Origin: Kingdonia uniflora
Taxonomy: Eukaryota > Streptophyta > Magnoliopsida > Ranunculales > Circaeasteraceae
Direction: 5' to 3'
DNA: 64,000 nucleotides
Assembly (NCBI GenBank): GCA_014058105.1
Contig: JACGCM010002299.1
Span: 1,056,001-1,120,000, forward strand
Part shown: positions 1 through 9,864 of the stretch, in pieces
Numbering within the stretch: the stretch's first letter is position 1
Layout of the letters: every line of letters begins with the position of its first letter
The notes under the pieces: model-generated
What the model saw: the letters and a program-made list of their open reading frames with translations, nothing else
Databases searched by the model: none
Told to the model about the DNA's origin: nothing
Translations under genes and position numbers: made by a program

Positions 1-1
1 G

Positions 2-241
2 AATTGCCTGGCAGATGCTCTTACCAGAGAATTAACTAATTTTTCAATATTTATGTTTTCAGGAACATTTAAAGGAAGAACTACAAAAATGGAACAAGAC
101 TTGGATAATGAGATCCAAGAATTAAAACTACAAATGATGCAAAAAAAGGTGAAAATCATTCAACTCAAGCAAAAGCGAAAGCTTACATCTTCAATTACTG
201 AAGAAGAAGAAGAAGACCCGAGAGGATCATATTACCAATAA
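2..241 (+). pseudogene. C-terminal end of a reverse transcriptase/RNase H-like polyprotein (fragment)
   Basis: The frame is open from base 2 and ends at TAA 239-241. Its first residues, NCLADALTREL, look like the end of an RNase H domain. The last 50 residues are charged and probably form a short coiled coil (KMEQDLDNEIQELKL), ending in a run of glutamates. The rest of the polyprotein lies outside the window, so I cannot tell whether the upstream part is intact. The first ATG in frame (53) is internal and not a true start. Confidence 0.45.
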
Positions 242-445
242 ATGTTCAACATTTCAAACAGTCTAGAACGTCATAGTTCTTTAGGAGAATCAAACCCTCC
301 ACAAGAATGTCACAACTCAAAAGAAGATTTCAACTCCTCAACAGGATGTAATGAGAAATCATCCAACTCAATGCGATATGAGGATTCGCATACCTCAAAG
401 CAGTCTTCACAGGCTTTAGGAGGCACTAAAGCCTTAAAATACTAA
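242..445 (+). pseudogene. Start of a second pararetrovirus-like ORF (fragment, 67 aa)
   Basis: ATG 242 directly abuts the TAA of the preceding frame (TAAATG), an arrangement seen where a downstream viral ORF is reached by re-initiation. The 67 residues are polar and rich in Ser, Asn and Glu, without a recognisable domain. After the stop, similar coding-like segments continue in changing frames to about 1620, including a cysteine/histidine patch (HDHKCLYC at about 1558), so this is probably the 5' end of a longer decayed ORF. Function unknown. Confidence 0.35.
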
Positions 446-1119
446 ATTATTTTAAACACAAGCAATGCAGGGATTTACACATCCTGGGCCAAAACCAGCA
501 CGAAAGTGATTGGAATAAAATGTGTTATACACTAAGCATTTAAAACATGGCAAGAGGCAGACAAGGCTTTCAAAAGCTACACTAAAAAAAAGATGAGAGT
601 CCTCCAGCCCATCCAACACCCACAATACTTAAGGAAGAACCCATGAGGCTAGTGGACTTAGTTGACAAATTCGCTAGAAAGAAATGGGTTGATATTGTCA
701 AATGGGCTAACGTCGTTACCCAAACCAATACCCCAAAAAAATTGGCCATCATAGCCCCTTAAAACCATGAAAAATCTAACCGGTTCAGCTTACCAAAATG
801 CCCAATGCCATAAGTATTAAGCCCAAAAATCACACAACCCAACGAAGTCAATTACGGAATAGGAACAATAACCTCAGCAATATGGTACTATTGGTCCAAC
901 AAGGCAAGACAAGATGAAGGTCAAGACTTAGACTTGTTGTGAATCAATTCCATTAACAGCCAGTAACAGGAAGCAAATTCAACATTTGCAGCACTGCTGA
1001 TCCAAAAATGGTCTAAAAATTATTCATGTGCGGATTAACTGATTGTTGTTATCCGTCAAACAATCTCTTATAATTAAAATTCTTCCTAGATAACTTTAAG
1101 GAAGCAAGAAAAAACTTTC

Positions 1120-1787
1120 AAAAGAAAATTAAGGCAGATGATAGACCCATTTTCCTTCAATTTTACAGTTCAATAACTGACTAGAGTAACGAAGAAGAAG
1201 GGGATAGAACACCATACCACTTTATCAAGATGGGTTTAGCATCAAACGACCGAGAAGAACAGAGGCTTTTGGCCCTGAATTCAAGAAAAGAATAGGTGGA
1301 ACACCTCCATAAAGAAAAAGCAATGATGCTCAGCCAGATTCTTTCTGAGATCCGAAAAATTAACTAGGAAAGTGGGGTAAAAGTAAATTACCAAACCTCA
1401 AAAATTATCCTAACAAGTAAATTCCCTTCGCTAATTAGCAGTGAAGATAGGACAAAATAATAAATTTTGAGCAGACATTCAACGAAGGCGCTTTAGATGT
1501 CTCATATAACACCAAAAAGACATTCTGCAAGGAAGCTAAAAGACAGACGAAACACGACCACAAGTGTCTTTATTGCCCCAGGAAAGAAGTTGTTCAATTA
1601 TCTTAAGGACCCTACACAGGTGAAGAGTTTTAAATAAGTGAGTCTACACCCACGTGAAGACATGTGAAGAAAGTTTACCGACACCACAACGGGTCCATGC
1701 TCATGTGAATACAATCAATCAACTAATACAGTGGGTCCATACCTATATGACCGCACTAGACTATCTTTATGTATCTAGATTATTATG
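1120..1787 (+). repeat. Left arm of a large inverted repeat (pararetroviral)
   Basis: Read on the opposite strand, about 1987-2655 matches this arm over about 660 bp at roughly 85-90% identity by eye. Clear blocks are the segment around the TTTAAATAAGT at 1630-1640 and the last 80 bases (1709-1787). The arm holds the end of the decayed second ORF and the start of the promoter-like region. Confidence 0.8.
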
Positions 1788-1856
1788 TGAATGTGTGTGG
1801 TTATGAAGGATCCAGCAGAACCCCATTATGTTAGTTATTATTGTAAATTATTGTGC

Positions 1857-1864
1857 TATATAAG
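1857..1864 (+). promoter_or_regulatory. TATA box of the viral promoter-like region
   Basis: TATATAAG lies in the loop of the inverted repeat, after the coding-like region, in a position typical of the single promoter of a pararetrovirus. Initiation about 30 bp downstream would run into the right arm and produce antisense RNA of the left arm. Activity is inferred only. Confidence 0.35.
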
Positions 1865-1986
1865 GCACCTCATCTTTTTTCATAATGTTCAAAAGGATCT
1901 AGTCGGGAATTGTGGTTTGCGGACAGTGTTTCACAAAATTTTCTGAATTTGTTACTGTTTTTGAGGATTGTGGTTTGCGGGCAGTA

Positions 1987-2655
1987 TTTCACATAATAAT
2001 TTAGATACATAAAGATAGTCTAGTGCGGTCACATAGGTATGGACCCACTGCATTAGTTGATTAATTGTCTTCACATAGGTATGAACCCGCTGTGGTGTCG
2101 GCAAACTTTCTTCAAATGTCTTCACGTGGGTGTGGACCCACTTATTTAAAACTCTTCACCTGGGTTAGGGTCTTTCAGATAATTGAACAACTTTTTCCTA
2201 AGGCAATAATGACACTTGTGGTCCTGTTTCGCCTGTCTTCTAGCTTCCTTGCAAAATATTATTTTTGCTGTTATCTGAGACATCCAAAGCACATTCGTTG
2301 AATGTCTGCTCGAAATTCATTATTTTCGTCATATTTGGCAAAAGGAATCTACTTGTTAAGATAATTTTTGGGTTTGGTAATTTAATTTTACCCCACTTTC
2401 CCAGTTAATTTTTTGAATCTCAAAAGGGATCTGGCTGAGCATTATTGCTCTTTCTTTATGGAGGTGCTTCACCTATTCTTTTCTTGGATTCAAGGCCAAA
2501 AACATCGGTTCTTCTCGTTCGTTTGATGCTAAACCCATATTGATAAAGTGGTATGGGGTTCTATCCCCTTCTTCTTCCTTACCCCAGTCAGTTATTAAAC
2601 TGTAAAATTGGAGTAAAATGAGTCTATAAAATCCTCTGCCTTAATTTTCTTTCAG
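1987..2655 (-). repeat. Right arm of the large inverted repeat (pararetroviral)
   Basis: Reverse complement of about 1120-1787. The unpaired loop is about 200 bp (1788-1986). Parts of the loop (GATCTAGTCGGGAATTG and TGGTTTGCGG at 1897-1920) recur, inverted and in another order, at 2667-2715. This suggests joining of two viral copies rather than one simple fold-back. Confidence 0.8.
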
Positions 2656-2899
2656 GAATTCGGGCCAAACCGTCAATTCCCGACTAGATCATCTAGGGTC
2701 GTGCAACTGCCCGCAAACCACAAGATTGGACACGTGGGACTTAATACCAACCTCAAAACCTACCGGTGGTGAGAATTATATTTACAGGCATCATGCCATA
2801 AACATTGTATTATATTTGCTGTATTTTATTTTGCCCTTGCACGGGCTCATTGCTGCTAGTAAACTCTTTAATAACAAATAAATACAGTAAACAAATTAC

Positions 2900-3318
2900 C
2901 TTAATAAAAAGGCGCTTATCGTGACCAGTTGCAGCCACTCTCAAAACAGACTCAGCAGCACCTACTGTATTCGCCAACCACGCGATCACATCATTTGCAG
3001 TATCTTGAGATATCTGCCACTCCAATGGATCAACAGGAACCCTAAAATCAATATAATTATTAATAAATAAAATCCCCCAAATTAAAAAAAAACCCTAGAA
3101 ATTGAAATTTAAACGTACGAGATGTTCATCTGACGAAAGAGCATCCCGAGGATAGCTAGAGAGCAGAGGAGGACGATGAAGACATCGGATACGAGTGAGA
3201 GGAGACTCGAGTTACGGTATGCACAGTGGTAGTATACGAGAGTCCCACATATCAACAGTATCAACGGTTTCCCCAATTCGCTTGGTGTCGTTGTTGTCGT
3301 TGTTGCCGTCGTTTCCAT
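2900..3318 (-). CDS. RTNLB22: Reticulon-like protein, RTNLB22 type (first two exons only)
   Basis: Shapes tubular ER membrane; reticulon-like proteins insert as hairpins into the cytosolic leaflet. Exon 1 is 3119-3318 and exon 2 is 2900-3041; together they encode 113 residues. The frame joins across the intron to give MNI-SVPVDPLEWQISQD. Residues 18-60 form long hydrophobic segments (LILLICGTLVYYH, VFIVLLCSLAILGML). The second exon carries GHDKRLFIK, a conserved stretch of this small reticulon subgroup. I chose ATG 3318 (METTA..); an upstream in-frame ATG at 3351 is possible but adds a non-conserved charged leader. The donor at 2899 (GTAATT) has no matching next exon before the pararetroviral inverted repeat. 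The remaining C-terminal exons must lie left of the window, or the gene is broken. Confidence 0.75.
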
Positions 3319-3351
3319 CTCTCTCTCTATGCTTCTCTCTTTCTTTCTCAC

Positions 3352-4264
3352 CCAGCACAGACAGAAAGACAGACAGACAGACCAGACGACGAGTTTCGTG
3401 ATTGCCTCAAAATTACACCAAAATCAAAAATTGCCAAATCAAAAGACATCCAAATGAAACTTGCCAGATCAATTGGCTTATTAGGATGTGTGTGTGTGTG
3501 TTTATTTCTCAGTGTCCAATGATGACTGATGAAAAAATTAATGTATGAGCCCAGTTAGATACTCATTCAGTAATCAGTAGTCTCTTGGACTTAAAACTAC
3601 AATGTACCAAGCTATTGAGCACTCGCGAAATCAAGGGCAAAAGCATTAATGTACACAGACAACGGTTCTTAGAATTTTATGCAATTTAGCCTTCATGATT
3701 AGGCCTTCGAGTTTTTCTTTTTGCAAGGCAAGTCGGTCTTTTTATGAGCAAGTTGAAACTTGGGTCTTGGGCTGAGACAATAAAAAGGTGTTCACCATCA
3801 GAACTAATTGCCGGGGCGTTATTCACCGGATATTCATCTGTGGTAACTATTTGGAGATAAGACAGTATGAAAAAGATATGAGGGAAGACTTTAAGTTATA
3901 TACGTGAATTATGAGCAGGAAGTAATTTGAAGTTTCTCAATTCTATTGGTTGGTAAAGATTGTATTAGAAAGTTAGGACTTAATAAGAGAGCCTTCTTGA
4001 AGACTTTGGATGATTGGATCTAATTTTATCTTTTGACAAAAGTTGTTGAATGTATGTTATTAATTTTACGTCATGAAAAACATTACGTCTTAGATTAGTA
4101 CAACTAAGTCTTCAAATTGAGACTTAGATATGGATGATAACATCAGATGTTTACTCGGATATTAAATAGAATGAAATCTTTAATTTGAGGTTAAGTAATG
4201 GCTGACTGAAAAATATCAAAGCATGTTCTACAAGGATATCTGCTCCAATTATTTTGATATGATA
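3352..4264. other. Intergenic region between RTNLB22 and PLA2 genes
   Basis: Promoter and 5' leader of the minus-strand reticulon gene come first, with CT-rich and CAGACAGA repeats at 3350-3385 and a TGTG run at 3487-3500. Then comes AT-rich DNA containing the 3' flank of the phospholipase gene. I see no other gene. Confidence 0.6.
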
Positions 4265-5339
4265 CTAAGGTTTATGGAGAACCCTTCCTGCAAGCACGGC
4301 CGCTTCGATAAAAACACTGATTGCATCAACAACTTCTCCCACATTGCATTTGTTTTCCTTAAACGTAGGTCCTCCAAGATCCTTGAAAGCAGCCATACAG
4401 TTTAGGAATCCTTGGTTGCACCCTTCATTGAGGTAGTCATCTGTACCAAAAATAAAACACACATGAATTTTTTTCGGTAGCAAGAAATATTTATTCGTTA
4501 TAATAAAAACTCAGATTGCTATGGATTAAAAGCTTACTGTTTCTGGCTTGAATGCAGACATCATGCTTCATACAACAAGCGTCTAGACCGTCGCACGGTT
4601 TCTCCCCGGGGCATCCACTATATAGTACACCACAATACTTCCCATATCTTAGAAATGGAGGCACTGTGTATATATACCAAAGCCAATTAAGACTGAAATA
4701 TGACAACATTTCCAATAGTTGAGTTAATTAAATTCTACAAAATTCCTCAAATATGTCACCAAATGTTAAACTCATCCTGTAAACTGAAATAAGAAGTCTA
4801 GGTTTTTATCGGAGCATTTAAATAGGCAGACGACATCCTAAATAGTGTCTGGTGATCCAGAATGCCGCCTGCCTGAACTTTTCACACACACAAAAATGGT
4901 ACCAAGTCACCGTTGTTCATAGTCATCATCATATATAAAGGGCATCATTTTGTCGTTGTTATTTCTCCCGGGGTTGTATTAAGTCAAACAGGCATGATTA
5001 AAACCATTAATTGGAAACCCTCTAATAAACTTGAGATGAATTCAGATGGAAAGAAAAAAAAGGGTACCTGAACAGAATTCCGATTCGCATTTTCGACTAC
5101 ACTCTTTCTTCTACAAAACAAATTGCATACTTCATATTAATGACATTCGACAAATAATAAGTGAGAAGAGAAAAAAAAAACTGTCCATCAATATGTATAT
5201 TAGGCAAAGAATATACCGTGGAGATATCGGTGCCTGTTGTCTGGATACCGACATTGAGGGCGCTTGCGGACTTATTAGCAAAAAGAAGGACAACAAGGGA
5301 AAATGAGAGAATAAGAACTAACTTCATAGCAGCAGCCAT
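4265..5339 (-). CDS. Secretory phospholipase A2 (plant low-molecular-weight PLA2), 4 exons
   Basis: Releases fatty acid from the sn-2 position of phospholipids; a secreted, calcium-dependent enzyme of the plant sPLA2 family. Exons: 5217-5339, 5068-5110, 4538-4663, 4265-4440; they join in frame to 155 aa. Residues 1-27 are a signal peptide with a hydrophobic core (LVLILSFSLVVLLFA). The Ca2+ loop is YCGVLYSGCPGE (65-76). The active-site helix is DACCMKHDVC with the catalytic His89-Asp90 pair. Twelve cysteines are spread over exons 2-4, as in the family. Exon 2 is a 43-bp microexon (KKECSRKCESEFCS) that an ORF search misses. No KDEL-like tail is present; the protein ends VLHKP. All introns have GT..AG borders. 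Nothing looks broken. Confidence 0.92.
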
Positions 5340-6073
5340 GGATGCTGAGAGAAGTATAGCTCAGTTAATCTCTCTGAGACTGAGAGTAAGAGATGAAGCT
5401 TCGCTCTGAATTTTATCTACAACAGAGTGTCAGAGAGACTCATCAGAGATAATGTGGAATCCTATAAATGAAGGGTAGTTTTGTTGGCTTGTACTAGCTC
5501 GTGATATTGCTTTGTTTGGTTGCTCATGCTTAAATAACATCTCCATTTCATCCCAACAACCTGCCCCCACTCTCCAGCCCACCTAAATAAACAGATACCT
5601 TTTTTTCATGTAAACATGGGGTCACATATATTGTCGGCAGTTCGAATCATATACTTCAGAAGGGGAGTTGCCTTATATTTGTACTGTGCACGAATGAGGC
5701 AAATTACCTTGTGTAGTACTCTGTTGTTTCTCCTTCGCATGTTGGGTATTTTTCTTTGCTTACAAAAAAAGGGAGTTGCCTGGATTATTCGACATCGCCC
5801 CTATTTTGATCGATGACGAAGCCCAACTATAGGTAGGAAGACTGTGTGAAGAGGAAATGTGTCATTGTCACACTCATAGGGTTGGGAGTCGAGTTTAATT
5901 CCTTACTGCTAATAGTCTCAAAGTTTCAGTTTTTTAGTCAGATGGGTCACCTTAATATTTGCGCTTTAGCATCTCTAGAGACTTTAAATGTAATTTTCAT
6001 TGAACATTGGAAGATAATAATGTTTAAGCATTTGATCTGGTATTACTTATTTTCGATCACTTACATGAAACAA
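5340..6073. other. Intergenic region between PLA2 and EF-hand genes
   Basis: The first ~120 bp are the 5' leader and promoter of the phospholipase gene (minus strand), with CTCTGAG repeats at 5370-5385. The remainder has no convincing coding capacity or RNA gene. Confidence 0.6.
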
Positions 6074-6601
6074 TTACATAATTTTACCATGACCAACCAT
6101 CATGAGTTCAAACTCAGTAAAATCCACTTTGCCATCAAAGTTCAGATCCACCACTCTAACCATTTCCTCAAACTCCTCCAAACCCCACCCATTGTTAGCC
6201 AACCCCAAACATTCCAACACCCTCTTTACCTCAAGTGCCTCTATGAACCCATTTCCATCCTCATCAAAAACAGTAAAAGCATCCCGTAAGCCATCCTCGT
6301 CCAAGCCATCAAGTGCTAACTCTTCAGCTTGGACTTCGAATCCATTACTATCTTCAGAATCATGTCCCATTAGCCCAAGCTTTTCCACGACATGACGTGC
6401 TTTTTCCTTGTTAATTCGTCCCTCTGCGTCCATCCCAAACACGGTGGTCAAGGCTTGAGCAGCCAATTCGTCAAGTTTACTGCAGTAACTTGATTTGTAA
6501 GTTGGATCTGGACTAATGGGCAATGAGCCATTTTGTGTAGCTCGGAATGCTCGTAGGACATCCCACATGAACCGATAACTAGTCTTGGCTATATCCATCA
6601 T
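6074..6601 (-). CDS. Calmodulin-like EF-hand calcium-binding protein (CML45/46 type), intronless
   Basis: Calcium sensor of the calmodulin-like family, 175 aa, single exon. Two canonical EF-hand loops sit in the C-terminal half: residues 113-124 (DEDGNGFIEALE) and 152-163 (D-x-N-x-D-G-K-V-x-F-x-E). Both keep Asp at positions 1 and 3 or equivalents, Gly at 6 and Glu at 12. An earlier segment, GMDAEGRINKEK (56-67), looks like a degenerate first EF hand. This C-terminal pair plus a vestigial N-terminal half, in an intronless gene, fits plant CMLs of the CML45/46 group; exact numbering is a guess. Start ATG 6601 has a second Met at codon 2. Partners are unknown. Confidence 0.88.
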   Translation of the reverse strand: MMDIAKTSYRFMWDVLRAFRATQNGSLPISPDPTYKSSYCSKLDELAAQALTTVFGMDAEGRINKEKARHVVEKLGLMGHDSEDSNGFEVQAEELALDGLDEDGLRDAFTVFDEDGNGFIEALEVKRVLECLGLANNGWGLEEFEEMVRVVDLNFDGKVDFTEFELMMVGHGKIM

Positions 6602-7207
6602 CCTAAATCTTTAAAAGAAAAGTATAAATACTGAACCTATGTTCACTTTTACTAGAAAGGGAGGGCTCAGACAAACATTAAGAACATTGAGAGCAACCCT
6701 TTTATAGAAGAAAATAAGACACTATCCCAAGTCGCCTCAAAATGTCTTTGCATGATAACACTGATGGCGATGCAAGCTAACACCTTAAATATAAAAAAAC
6801 AGTAATGGATCTGGGATGATACATAATATCAAAAACAACTATAGACTATATATGAGTTATTCATGCATGTATATGTTTATATCAAACCAGCTCATTTTGT
6901 TGGTGTTATGAAATAATGTAAGAGAGGGATGTCAGCTACAGCTAGCTCCATCCCACAGTTCCAGTATAATAAGCATGCCAAACTGCCAACTACTGTAACT
7001 CAGCACCTTCCTTGAAGCATGGAGAGTTTTAAATCGTCACTCAAAAAACTAGTTTATCATGTCTATGTCCTAACCAGAACGAAATGCGGGTTAGGCTTGC
7101 CAGATAATTCATTAATTACCTGCAAAGTTGCCAAATACCAACCTTGCATAATAAACACAGATGATTTATGCAGTATGCGTCACTGAAAAGTATATGAATT
7201 TTGTTTT
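6602..7207. other. Promoter and upstream region of the EF-hand gene; no gene seen
   Basis: AT-rich DNA upstream of the EF-hand start codon. No ORF with family resemblance, tRNA or repeat stands out. Confidence 0.5.
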
Positions 7208-8235
7208 TCAAAATGTGGATTCATTCTCATAAAGTATTTCAAAACTCTGGTTCTCCAAGTTATAAAGGCCTACCTCGCAAACAAAGCATATCCTCAAATG
7301 GTACACGATTGTTAGTGAAGTATATGCAATTCTTATTACACCCCATGACATCGGAAGAAACCTTGAGAGAGAGAGAAAATATTAAAGCCCAGAAATAAGG
7401 CATTGTCACCTATGCATTCGACGCCCACCAACTTTTTTTCTTTCTTTCAGGTTCTACTAATTTAAACATCTCAAGATCATCTTCTTCTTCACTGCTGTAG
7501 TAATCACTTTCAGAATCCTCATCTTCGCTGTTCTCGTTTTCACTCTCATTATCATCTTCTCCATTGTTATCGTTATTAGCCTCAATGTCTTCATCTTCAT
7601 CTTCATTACTATTGTTATCACTATCACTATATTTTGCATTGCTAGGATATTTTGGGTATTCAAAATTCCATTCTGTCCTTGGAACGAGAAACAACTCACC
7701 GTCTATTTCTACCAAATATCGTTGTGCCAAATATATCTCAGATGGTGGCGGTAGAACAATTGTTCTTTATTGAGTAAAAGAGCTATTACTGTCAAAAATA
7801 TGTATCCCTCCGGGGGAATATAGAGCGTAAAATTGACCCTTATAGTATATAGAGTCCAAATACCAGCGCCAATCACTAGGACGTTCAATAGTAGTCCATG
7901 CCTTGTCTCCAAGTCTGCAAAAAGCCAATGTTGAAGGCCCTCCTAAGTAAATAATTAAAACAATTGTATCTGAAGGTGAAGTAGTAGGATTGGAGGATAA
8001 CGAGGCCTTCTCAACGTAATACTTGGAAAACTTCCTGAAAGCTTGTAGCGAAGGTAGGAATGTCGTTGCAGAAGGGAGTTGTAACTTGGCTTCAGAGAAG
8101 GGATTGTAAAGATGCATAACCAGCCATTTTCCGGTAGTTTCCGCAGCAATAGTAATCAAGAGGAACTTCTAGCACTTGCTTTTCCTGGTTCTGAGAAGAA
8201 CAAACTCCATCTCTTTCTCTCTATGATTCTTGTAT
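7208..8235 (-). pseudogene. DUF295-family gene, degenerate
   Basis: Relatives of this family (DUF295/KIB, often with an F-box) occupy 31.7-36.7 kb. Segments line up with them: DYYCCGN (about 8130), LYNPFSEAKLQLPSATTF, FSKYYVEKA, LAFCRLGDKAWT, YYKGQFYALYSPGGI, QRYLVEIDGELFLV, then CIGDNALFLGFN (about 7410) and NCIYFTN..NLENQSFEILY near the end at 7208. The chain is broken by a frameshift near 8120, an in-frame TAA at 7767, a frameshift near 7425 and others after it. A run of about 45 mostly acidic residues (7470-7625) is inserted just before the EMFKL block. The N-terminal F-box part is missing; homology fades about 30 bp from the tRNA gene. Confidence 0.8.
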
Positions 8236-8264
8236 AAAATCCTAGTTTGAAAAATGAAACACAA

Positions 8265-8336
8265 TGTGGCTGCTGGGATTCGAGCCCAGGTCTCCACGGC
8301 CACAACGTGGAATTCTAACCACTAAACTACAGCCAC
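8265..8336 (-). tRNA. trnH-GTG: tRNA-His (anticodon GTG)
   Basis: On the minus strand the sequence folds as a cloverleaf: acceptor GTGGCTG paired with CAGCCAC, D arm with GTTTAGTGGTTAG (A box), anticodon stem CCACG/CGTGG with loop TTGTGGC, T arm with GGGCTCGAATCCC (B box), no variable arm. Anticodon GTG is at plus 8301-8303. No intron and no encoded CCA, as usual for a nuclear tRNA-His. It looks intact. Confidence 0.95.
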
Positions 8337-8631
8337 TTTGCTTGTAAATAATTTAACAATGTAATTTCACCAATTATTTTAATTTACAACTTCATTAACT
8401 CTAACGTTGATGTTTCATTAATAACATCTCCAACTGGATATTCAAAATTCCCAAAAATCAAAATTTATACAACATCTTCCTTTCGTCGAACAAAGTTTTG
8501 TTTTCGTCCAAGCCTCTATTTTAGATTCTTGCAATCGTGAGATCTCCCGAGTTTACTACAAGTTTGTAAAATCCTGTAAAATTTATGACGGTTGAAACTT
8601 AATTTGAATCTGCGGGTTGTGGTGCGACTTA

Positions 8632-9720
8632 GAGGCTGTTTGTTTTTTTGTTGATTCTGAGCACTTATTATGATTGCTTATTCTTAATCTAAAGCTTGAT
8701 TGCTGAACCTAAACTGTAAAAAGTATTGTTTGTTTATTTTGTTGAATATGAACTCTGAACTAGTTGAAAGTTGTATAATTGTCAAAATTAGCCATTGAAA
8801 ATATTGGGATTGTCAATTGTCTCTTCCATTTCGGTCACTTTGCATCTTCGTATCCATTAAGAACCACATAATGCACTTGCGCCTACGTATACATGGTGAG
8901 GTTTTATATCCCGCTCCAAGGTTTTCTTCAGAAGATGATGCCTCAAAATATCCCCAATTACGAAAGCCCAAACCGCTATCATCCTTCATTGGGGTAAAAC
9001 TTGAAGAGTTTTCCAATCCTTCATTTGAGTAAAACTATAAAGAGCTTCAATTTTAATTTTGGATTTTTGTTACTTTTTATTTCCACAGCCATCTACTACA
9101 TTGAGCTTTTTTACACAATTTTTGTGATCCACAACAAATTAATATAAAAAAATAAAACAAATATAATACTAAAAATAAATTATTCAAAATATTAACTTTT
9201 AAAGATGAATTTGGAAAATTTGGGATTACCCAAAGTTAAAAATCAACAATGTGTTTGAAAATAGATCAGACAAAAAAATATTTTTAGCTATTGAATCATT
9301 CCCCAAAACAAAACTCTTTGATACGAATTTAACATATTCTCAGGAAATTTTTTTTTATTTTTTGGGGTTATATATTAAAATCTCTAAACAATGGCAAGGA
9401 AAAGGGCTGAGAACTGCAGCTTCATCAATGGCCAGGAGTTGTTTGGAAAACTTATATGATCTTTGCTTCATGGGGTATTTTATAATTTATAAATACTATA
9501 AAGTTCATTGGGAAGGGAAGTGTTAATGGTTGCAGATGAGAGAGAGAGAGATCCCAAATGAAAAAAGAAAAAACAAATATAAAATAGAGGTATATTTGGG
9601 TTTTTCATATTTTACTTAAGTCACATACTAATTACCTCCGACTTCAGTAAACTTGCTTTAGAAAAACTAGGATTTCTATTTTTTTTTTTTAACTCCTTAT
9701 ATGGGGGTGTCATTACTAAT

Positions 9721-9753
<33 letters not shown>

Positions 9754-9834
9754 ACAACAACTTATTTTGAATATTAACTTAATTTGGGGTAATTAAGTTA
9801 AATAAGTTGAATAAGTTAAAAAACAAACAACCTC
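8632..9834. mobile_element. Possible TIR element (non-autonomous)
   Basis: GAGGCTGTTTGTTTTTT at 8632 and its near reverse complement ending at 9834 match at 17 of 18 positions, as terminal inverted repeats would. The interior is AT-rich and non-coding, with a GA run at 9540 and a 26-base poly(A) at 9730. I found no convincing target-site duplication, so the call is tentative. Confidence 0.35.
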
Positions 9835-9864
9835 CCAATCTAATAGAAACATCAATCTCTTACC

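Larger units (their letters stand above)
1..2720. mobile_element. Endogenous pararetrovirus remnant (Caulimoviridae-like), rearranged as an inverted repeat
   Basis: The left edge opens inside a frame whose residues NCLADALTREL resemble the end of a reverse transcriptase/RNase H polyprotein. A second small ORF follows at once, then about 1 kb of broken coding-like DNA, then a TATA-bearing non-coding stretch. From about 1120 the same sequence returns on the other strand at about 1987-2655. The viral assignment rests on the RNase H tail, the stop-start ORF junction and the single promoter-like region after the ORFs; a Ty3/gypsy origin is the main alternative. No intact viral gene is present; the copy is full of stops. 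Confidence 0.5.

Noticed and set aside
3195..3522. Plus-strand frames overlapping the reticulon first exon
   Set aside because: They are antisense shadows of a clear minus-strand coding exon and its CT-rich leader.
5846..6395. Plus-strand frames over the EF-hand gene
   Set aside because: Serine/proline-rich antisense readings of the EF-hand frame, with no family resemblance.
7564..7773. Leucine/serine-rich plus-strand frame resembling a signal or membrane protein
   Set aside because: It is the antisense of the acidic codon run in the DUF295 pseudogene.
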